Shown here: piece after piece, positions 55,940-64,000 of the stretch | Layout of the letters: each line of letters begins with the position of its first letter | Position numbering within the stretch: the first letter of the stretch is position 1 | Assembly: GCF_037975245.1 (NCBI RefSeq) | Contig: NC_092576.1 | Coordinates: forward strand, 12,143,111 to 12,207,110 | Direction: 5' to 3' | Origin: Apostichopus japonicus | Taxonomy: Eukaryota; Echinodermata; Holothuroidea; Aspidochirotida; Stichopodidae | DNA: 64,000 nucleotides | Notes under the pieces: model-generated | What the model was told of the DNA's origin: nothing | Databases searched by the model: none | Seen by the model: the letters and a program-made list of their open reading frames with translations, nothing else | Translations under genes and position numbers: made by a program

Positions 55940-56466
55940 CATATCACAGATATTCAACACATAGAAGGTACTTCCTGCTTGTCGCTTGCAGCGAATTGAA
56001 AATAACAGCTCATCCTGATGCGTCAACCTATACTGCTATTTTACGTGCATTATTAATGAAAAGAAATGAAGTGCCCAGTTTGTAAGAGATTCTTAAAGAT
56101 GTGAAATAAAAACACAAAATTGTGAGCCATTTCTAGAGGTATGCTTCTGTTTATTCTCTATTGATATGTTAGTCATACAGTAAATATATTTTTTTTAAAA
56201 GTCATATTTGACAAGTAAGTAGACTTAAATTGAGAAAGACGTATCTATGTAAAATCCGGGTGTAACGTGGGGCCTTCATGTACGAAAAATACATTTATAT
56301 TTGCCACTGGCGGATCCAAGGGGAGCCATGCCCCCCCCCCCAAAGGTGAGCCAACAAGTGTTTCCGAGCATCCACTAAATCATATGATTGGAAATTAAAA
56401 AAATCGAGAGGAATAGCAGTGGTAGACTAGTCTAAACCTTTTCGTTTTCTGGTTTAAAATTAAATG

Positions 56467-56975
56467 CAGAGCTCCCAACTGACCCGCAATTCGCGGGAAT
56501 TAGACCCGCATTCTAACACCCAAACCCGCTGACCCGCACAAGCGTCCGAAAAAAACGCATTGTAATTGTCAAGTATACATAAAAAATTGCATCAAATTTT
56601 GACTTAGCAACCATCATTTCTTTAGCATTTAGCATAATAGAGTATAAAACCTCCTTTACAGCATCATTTGAACCTCAAATTAGCCTATATTTCTTTTCAT
56701 TGGGGCGAGCAGCGAACATTTTCATGCCACGGGAAAGAATGAATTATCACCTACTATTCAATTTATTGATGTTACACACACAAAAATGCATAATTCTCAG
56801 AAAATTTTGGGTGACAAAAGCCTTTCTAAGTGCCACCATTTTACATGTAGGCATCACCAGGATTCCAAAAAAATTCAAAAGGGGAGGGGGACACCCCCTC
56901 CCCTTATACCCTTCCCCCAGGACTGCGATTCGTGGCATGGACCAGCATTTGCCTTCTCAAGAGTTGGGAGCTATG
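56467..56975. mobile_element. Terminal-inverted-repeat element (CAGAGCTCCCAACT ends)
   Basis: Left CAGAGCTCCCAACT, right AGTTGGGAGCTATG, flanked by TAAATG on both sides (6 bp, shorter than the hAT norm). It contains GACCCGC repeats and a GGGGAGGGGGACACCCCCTC block like that in the element at 5-356. Confidence 0.6.
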
Positions 56976-57079
56976 TAAATGTATGAGCATGAGGATTTAC
57001 GTTACTATTAATAAAACTGTGGAAATTTCCCTGCAGTAACCCATTCCATGATTTGCAAGAAAAAGCCGCAAGCTTCAGT

Positions 57080-57622
57080 TTGATGATATCATCAAGTTTA
57101 AGCAAGGTTAGTTTCTAGAAAAGCGGACTAATGTGTTCCTGTGCATGGTGCGGAATGGGTAAAGTGACGAATAGCTCTTTTTTGGAGTTGCTAAGGTGAT
57201 CAAGATTCACATTGTGTGTCCCAGACCAAATAATTGAACAGTATATTAAGTGTGGTACAAGATCAGAGTTAGATAAAGCGTTTTAAGTATATTGTGTGGG
57301 AAGAAATGCTTAAACTTTGAGAGTTTTCAAGATTTCTTGCGACTTTGTTACAGATCGATGATATGTGGTTGCACCATGATAAATTATAGTTAATATCAAC
57401 ACCTACTTCGTAGTAGTTACATGATTAATGATTATACCGCTCATTATTATGTCTTTGTCCCAATAAAATTTTCTATCAGTGTTGAAAGCAATATAATTAG
57501 TTTTCTCAAAGTAAATAGAATTTACTTAATTCATTAAAAACAGTATACGTTGCAGTGTGTCGAGATTATCAGAATGGAAGAAAATATTAGTATCGTCGGC
57601 AAATTATTTAATGTTTGCGATT
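57080..57622 (-). mobile_element. Degraded LINE reverse transcriptase fragment
   Basis: The minus strand, with frame breaks, reads FADDTNIFFHSDNLDTLQRI, then further on SNSDLVPHLIYCSIIW and NVNLDHLSNSKKELF. FADD is the catalytic YADD-type motif of reverse transcriptases. The PHLIYCSIIW...L..L...K order is the RT thumb region of L2/CR1-like LINEs. Stops and frameshifts show it is dead. Confidence 0.75.
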
Positions 57623-58586
57623 AGAGACTTGGCAAATTGTCAATACTAATAAGGGGTGAGATATTATCACTTAACCATGCAAGGATTAACTATGTAAGGA
57701 TTTATCCTCTACTAAAAGAGAACAGTTTCCTAAATATTCAGACTAGTTTCCTAGGATAGGTTTTACGATTAACACAGTACTGTACATAGGCTGTGTGAAC
57801 AGTCCTCCGATATGTAACGTTAAGGCTTCGATTCAAGTAAATTAATCACAAAGAATAATTTATGCCAAATGATTCGTCTAAACATGGATCTATAATCTGT
57901 TTATAGCTCCATGGTTTAAATAACTTGCAATTATTTCCTATAAGATAAAGAAATGCTAAGAAGCGAGACCAGTTAAACTGCTGTCTCAAAAATAATAACT
58001 ATGAGCTTAGTCACGTCAGTTACTCTTCAAATTAGAGAAACATGGCGATAGTAACATCAAATGATTTACGTACAATAATTTTTGAAAGGACTTACAGAAA
58101 TACGTTTATTTTGGCTTCAGCGGCAGAGACTTTCTGTAGAACTTCGGTTGACGTTTGTTCTCCTTCCTCCAAGGTGGATTATCAGTGTCTACATACATGT
58201 ATTCTTATTTATAAATGCGTGAGAGTTAATTTATAGGCCTACAAGCTCCATGTCCTATTGTTCTCAAGTTATTGCGGAAAGGAAACGGTTAAGTGTAAGA
58301 CAAATAACGTCGCGTGCCTCGTACATCTCTCGAGTATTTACTAAAGTAAACAACGATTTATATCAGACAGCTGCAATTTTATTATGAAAATGACTTTCTA
58401 AATTGAAAAGATTCCAAAATTTCAGTTAAATGTAGAATTGGAAGCCACCCGACGTGTAAGTTGTAAACCATAAGCCCTTGCGGGCTTCTTCCACATTTGT
58501 GGTCGCTTAAGCGTCGTAAAAATAACTGCTGATTATTATTATTATTATTATTATTGTTATATTATTATTATTATGATGGTACCGTT

Positions 58587-59731
58587 ATTTTCCGCACACG
58601 TTACTTTCCGCTGAAACAAAACGGTGTTTTCCGCAAACAAATTTGTCAGCGGAAAACAATGTTTTTTTCAGCGGAAAGTACTGTTTTTTTTGGGAGGAAC
58701 AGAATGACTTACTAAAATGATTCGGCATATGGAAGGTATTTAGGAACATGGCGAAGATAGGATTTGACTGTAACAGGATAAAATGTAGCTTCGAGACTAG
58801 ATTATTATTAGGATAGCTAAGGTTGTAGCTTAGGCTGTAAACACTAGCTTAGCAGCTGTAAGCACAAGTTTAATTTTAGTTAAACAGCGCCACCTTATTT
58901 GGTTGTAGTTTTCGATATGGCGTGAAGGTGAAAAATGATGAGCTGCCGTGACGATTTGGTCTCGCTAAGTTTCATCCTTTAGGGGGCGAGCAGACGTATT
59001 TTCCGCACACGTTACTTTCCGCTGAAACAAAACGGTATTTTCCGCAAACAAATTTGTCAGCGGAAAACAACGTTTTTTTCAGCGGAAAGTACCGTTTTTT
59101 TTGGGAGGAACAGAATGGCTTACTGAAATGATTCGGCACATGGAAGGATTTAGGAAGATGGAGAAGATAGGATTTGACTGTAACAGGATAAAATGTAGCT
59201 TCGAGACTAGATTTAGGATAGCGAAGGTTTGTAGCTTAGGCTGTAAGCACTAGCTTAGGCTGTAAGCACAAGTTTAATTTTAGTTAAACAGCGCCACCCT
59301 TTTGGGTTATAGTTTTCGACATGCCTTACTTATACAGCCATTTCCAGCGAAAATCAAAGATACCCTTTTTTACATTTTTTTTTTAATCCATCATTACGCG
59401 GACCGCAGTTTTAATACTTTATTAGATACTCAATCCTTCATAACGCGGGCGTCCCTTTGCCCTTTTATCCGCCGACCGCCTCGTACTTCTTTAATAATCC
59501 CTAATTACAAACACCCCAAGCCTCCTCTAAATTATAAGCAGCTTAACTGTTCTAACATGAACTCAGTCTAACCGTCCTTGATCGACGTTCTTTGATACTT
59601 TCTCATGTTATTTAAATCATCCTGCCTGAATTTGGTATCCTAAAATTGCGGAAAAATATAGTGTACAGGTAAGTGAAAAAAAGGTGTTTTCCGCAGAAGA
59701 ATTTTTTCAGCGGAAAGTAACGTATGCGGAA
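58587..59731. mobile_element. TTTCCGC-ended inverted-repeat element with internal tandem duplication
   Basis: Left TTTTCCGCACACGTTACTTT and right AAAGTAACGTATGCGGAAA are inverted. A ~330-bp segment occurs twice in direct orientation (58587-58920 and 58997-59322) at high identity. AGCGGAAAAC/GTTTTCCGC words recur. Target duplication not resolved. Confidence 0.5.
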
Positions 59732-62338
59732 ACAACTGAAACCATTCAAAACAACTGCTGAGTCAGCACTACATAGGTTTACAATGAGAGACACAAAACA
59801 AAAAGAAATGTACCATGAACTACTTATATTTTCAATCCTCCAATTGTGGGAAATGGGGATGTTATAAGGCTATCAATGGCACAAAACAATAAAAAGTATC
59901 TGCATTACAAAATATGTCAACTTGACCACACTCTTTAATATTAAATCTTGCAGTTACATAACATGCTGGTTACTGTGGTACTGAACACTGTACATCAAGA
60001 TGCAGCACAGGTTGTATGGACAATATTAACAATAAGGTTACAGTGTGCACTGTACTATGCACTGAACATTTAGAACTTACAAAAACTTTAACTTATTGTC
60101 TATGGCCATGACAAAGGTTACAATAAACAGAATACTTAAACTTATCTGATTTTACACTGGTGATGTCGCGAACTGCTCGCTTTCTTGCTTCAACGCGGAA
60201 AGTTCATTTTCGCGAACTAAGTTTCCGGTGTACATCAGTGTGCTCCATAATAAACTTGATAATATACTGCAGTCCAGCGATTTACAAAATGGTATGACAT
60301 ATAATAACATAGTTTAGAGTGACGTCTACAGCTCGGTGGTAGCATCCGGTTCCTTAGGTAAATACAAAGTACAGGTAGGCTCAAAGGACCCGGCTCAAAG
60401 AACAACAATTAACTAAAATACAAAACGTCCATGGTTACCATCTCGACAAGATCCAGAACAGTGGCCAAAAAGTACTATTATGACATTCTCATTATAATTT
60501 AGGAATATAGCTTTACATGATGGACATCTTCAAAACTCCCTATTTATACAACACTTTTTCTTGGGTGTATTAACAAAAATATTATAAGTACAACAGATTA
60601 AGCAAGAGAAGTCTTGCTCTCTCCAGATGGAGAATCAAACTCTAACTTGAACAGGATACAAAGTGACAACAAGTGACAACAACTCTAGGCCACATGGCAT
60701 ATTGAACAGTTTTGTCTCATTTATACAGCGCCCTCTGATTTTAGTATCATCTCTGACATGTTGAAACAATAGGCACTTCACTAAATCTGTGATAGCTCCT
60801 CCTCTACTGATCATACACTCTTCGTTCACTCATCAAATGAAAGGTAAGACATTTATCTGTAAAATATGGTTTGTTTGTATACCCAAATACGAAATATCAC
60901 CACCGTAAATAGAGCAAATTCGCCGCAAATTTCTTAATTCAAAGTTAATGGACGGAAAATACTAGCCCGAACATCGCTCGATATCTTCACATTCCTTTCA
61001 CCAAATATGGTTGTTCAGTCGGTGTGTACTGCTTTGATGTGTCAGGATTCCATTCTGACTGGTTAAAATCGACACACCCACAGTTTGCCCACCGTAATTT
61101 ATGCAATGAAAGTTGCTTGACGGAACAGACCCCCTTTTGTCATAGGGAGTTCCTGCTAAAAATAGCCAATTTAATAGCTGTCCTCGTATAACACACAGTG
61201 TATGTATCACAGTTATCGTACATGTATGGTGTAGGCATAGCCTAGCCATGTGTATGTACTGCTAGGCCTACTAGTAGCCCAACAGTAATATATTTTCTGT
61301 GTTATGACAAGAATGCAATGCATTATACTAGAGTAAAATTTAATATGACTGTGTAGGCTAATTGTTGAATCGAATTAGAAGTTGAACCAAATTGAAATTT
61401 TCATCGGAACGGAAGCATAGGCCTATAAGGCGCATGTTACATAGATCTGCCTTACTGCACGAGTGGTGTGAATGGGTTGGGGAGGGGGCGGTGGTTTCAA
61501 CCCAGACATGGATACCTGCAGAGAACAGGCCTACAAATATCCTTTGGACGCCTAAACCAATAGCCAGGGCCAGAGTTAGCTGGGAGATGTGTGGGGAGGG
61601 GGTTGAGACTTGTATTGTTGGGGAGTGCCAGTCTCTTAATTCATTGTGGTTTCTGAGATTATTCCTGGGGCTGGGGACAAGCTGATTAAGCCTTAATAAG
61701 TGTGCTTTTATGCAAGATGCCATATTTTGGTGGGTCTGATTTTCCATTTTTACAATCATCCACAAGTATAACCAGCGCTGAACAGTGCATATAGGTTGGT
61801 TGAATGGTGTTTTAAGTCTCTCTCCACCATACCGGTTATATCAGGACTACCCTTCCACATTATACTGAAATGGGTCATTCCAGTCCCTCTACACCCCAAT
61901 GTGGAGCCTAGGGCTCAGGCAGAGTTCTGGGTTCAAACCCGAGCCCTGGCAGTGGCGAACTGTCATTCTCCCTGGCCCGGGTGGCCCTTGGGCAAGGCCT
62001 AGAACTTGTTTGCCCCCCTGGCAGGGTTACGTCCATTTTTGGTAGGTGGGGCTCCTTAGCCGTAGCGGAGGCATTCCACCTAGGAGAAGGAAAACTCTGA
62101 TTGCAAAACACCTGAGGGCGGATGAGGCTTTACAACCTTGGTTGGCAACTCATCTAGCGTTGATGTCACGATGAAGCATCCAGTGCCTGATCTGTAAAAC
62201 AGGTTGTGATGTTAGGAAGGGCAACCAGTCGTGAAAATTCTGCTCCAATGAAGCCTTACTCGACAGCAATATTATGAATGCTGTTAGAGTAAGGTGAATC
62301 TGACCACCCCGTGCTCGGGGATAATGCACTTGTCAATT
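59732..62338. other. Stretch without a recognised gene
   Basis: AT-rich to about 61.4 kb. From 61.9 to 62.3 kb a GC-richer dispersed-repeat-like segment holds GGTTCAAACCCGAGCCC (box-B-like) and CCACCTAGGAGAAGGAAAAC. A 135-codon minus ORF at 61358-61765 has no recognisable features. Confidence 0.4.
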
Positions 62339-62614
62339 ACAAGACGCACCCTCTATACCCCGGACACGGTGAGTCAAATGTGGGTCATTGTCTCACATGT
62401 GAGTCACTTTCCCTAAATGGTGAGTCACAAAACTGGGGTGCGTCGTTTCGTTCTGATTATATAGAAAACAACAGGAAACGCTAGCCTACGGGTGGGTCAT
62501 TTTCAAGGAATTGTAAGTCATCTAAGTGACCCAGGGGTGTGTCAATGTACGAGAATTGTATGACACACCTTTGACAATGACTCACCCTGTTCGGGGTATA
62601 GGGGGTGCGTCTCA
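62339..62614. mobile_element. Foldback/MITE-like element (GACGCACCC ends)
   Basis: The arms share GACGCACCC, TATACCCCG and GTGAGTCA as reverse complements at the two ends. Interior copies of GTGAGTCA / GTGGGTCA occur. About 276 bp. Confidence 0.5.
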
Positions 62615-62965
62615 CAATTGAGCGCGTAAAACCGGATTAAAACTGGACGAGAGAGAATTGGGGGGAGCCAAGCCCCCCCCCCCTTTGGATACGCCACTGA
62701 TGACTGATGATAAAAATAAAAAGCAACAGTCCATTTGAGTCTTTTACTTTATTGACCATATGCTACAAACTACATGCAGCAGTAGTTGCATTGTAATAAA
62801 ACACTTTTAAACAGAATTAGTAAAACTTTAACAACAAAAACAATTAAGAAAGTGAAGAACCAGACATGCCGGGCTGTTTACAAGCGTCACACACATACAT
62901 ACTGTTACATGCCCAGAGGTGTTAGTTTGGGCTAGGGTAATGAGGGGGCCAGGCGGCTCATCCGG

Positions 62966-63856
62966 CTATAAAGGAGGGGAAGAGAAACCAGAACGCTGAT
63001 CGTTAGATTGATCGGACAGCAACGAGTTGTATTAAACTGCTTTACAAGCCACATGCTCGTAACTCTCAAAACAATTAAATTTAACTTATGATTTATAATA
63101 TGCAACTGTATACGAAAATGAATAAATGACTGATGATATAATTGTCAAGATGATCCTTGGATTATCATCCATGTGTACACGGCATACACACACAAATATG
63201 ACTACAGTTGTTCAGCTGATCCCTGAACAATCATTGATGAGTGAATATCTAATTGAATATAAACAACTGTTGAGATGGTCCCTGATCCCGAATATTGTGT
63301 GTACTGTACATATACAAAGCTCCCCAGTTTTTGAGTCGGTCCCTGGAGTAATTCCCATGCCCAGGTCTATATATACGAACACTGTGTACACGCTCAGCCT
63401 TTCCTAGCTGCGTGACACTCAAAAGCTTAGGAATGCATTTACCAAATTCACACTAAGTATAAATGGCTAATAATGGCACCGTAAAAATGCTTCATAAAAC
63501 ACTAGAAATGACATCTCAATACACACGACATACTAAAAATGACTGAATTACGGTGACGAATGTGTCGCTTTTGGCACTAAACGATGGCCATGACGACTAC
63601 CTTGTGTGCCATCCTAACACACATAGATAACCTTAGGCTAATGTTATTATTTTATCATATTTTAGCCCGATAACTCAGTGGAATCTGACATCCTGCTACC
63701 AAACTACTGTTACCCATTTAGAATAATATATAATACACATGTGAATCAGTTTAGCAGGTAATATAAGTCTAATTTATGCATCTACTCACCTATAAAGGAG
63801 GGGAAGAGAAACCAGAACGCTGATCGTTAGATTGATCGGAAAGCAACGAGTTGTAA
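62966..63856. repeat. LTR-like direct repeat pair with TATA box
   Basis: A ~66-bp block (CTATAAAGGAGGGGAAGAGA..GATCGTTAGATTGATCGGA..AGCAACGAGTTGTA) occurs at 62966-63031 and 63790-63856 with one or two differences. A TATAAA at the block start suggests promoter regions of LTRs. No internal retroviral-type coding was recognised. Confidence 0.55.
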
Positions 63857-64000
63857 CAGAAACTGTCCGTGCGCCCTCTATTACGACAATCAAAATGTTA
63901 TGGGGGTCTCCTAAATAGTTCACCCATTACACTCTCCCCCTCTTTATAAGATGTCGTCCCGACATGGAAATAAATATTGTCATGGCAAAATACCCTCTGC

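Noticed and set aside
61358-61765. 135-codon minus-strand ORF, the longest non-repeat ORF
   Set aside because: No splice borders, motif or protein-like periodicity; it overlaps an equally open plus frame. Left as unassigned.
1-64000. CRISPR arrays, bacterial operons, defence islands
   Set aside because: Spliced genes, SINEs, LINEs and MITEs show this is animal nuclear DNA; the tandem repeats lack a repeat-spacer layout.

Overview
This window is AT-rich, intron-rich animal nuclear DNA full of transposable-element debris. Two protein-coding genes can be reconstructed exon by exon, and their protein types fit a metazoan. The repeats (hAT-like MITEs, tRNA-derived SINEs, degraded non-LTR retrotransposons) suggest a marine invertebrate, perhaps a non-vertebrate deuterostome such as an echinoderm. 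The taxon is inference; no species call is possible by eye.

Minus strand, left part (about 0.4-13.2 kb): farnesyl diphosphate synthase (FDPS). Nine coding exons give 296 in-frame codons with both DDxxD motifs. The C-terminal exon(s) lie beyond the left edge. Two further exon-like segments at 15.0 and 16.4-16.6 kb join in phase to the FDPS start exon and may be a 5' extension or part of another gene. FDPS intron 3 is unusual: its 5' splice site is copied in a ~65-bp tandem array, and its 3' splice site in a separate ~60-bp array.

Plus strand, middle part (20.1-42.8 kb): an ITM2/BRI-type BRICHOS gene of eight coding exons (381 codons plus stop). It is a type II membrane protein with a C-terminal region unlike vertebrate ITM2. 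Its 15.6-kb first intron holds a 3.36-kb terminal-inverted-repeat element, MITEs, TACTGTA-rich DNA and one unexplained ORF. A 26-copy, 27-bp minisatellite lies about 0.8 kb beyond the stop.

Right part (43-64 kb): no gene could be identified. It holds exon-like ORFs on the minus strand (47.1-52.7 kb, one of them duplicated), two U2-snRNA-headed tandem repeats, a near-perfect 78-bp palindrome, nested MITEs, a degraded LINE reverse transcriptase and an LTR-like direct repeat pair.

Seven short elements have exact 8-bp target-site duplications or recognisable hAT-like ends. Three of them sit within about 50 bp of a splice site. FDPS (isoprenoid synthesis) and ITM2 have no evident functional link. 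They are divergently oriented with about 3.5-7 kb between their 5' ends.
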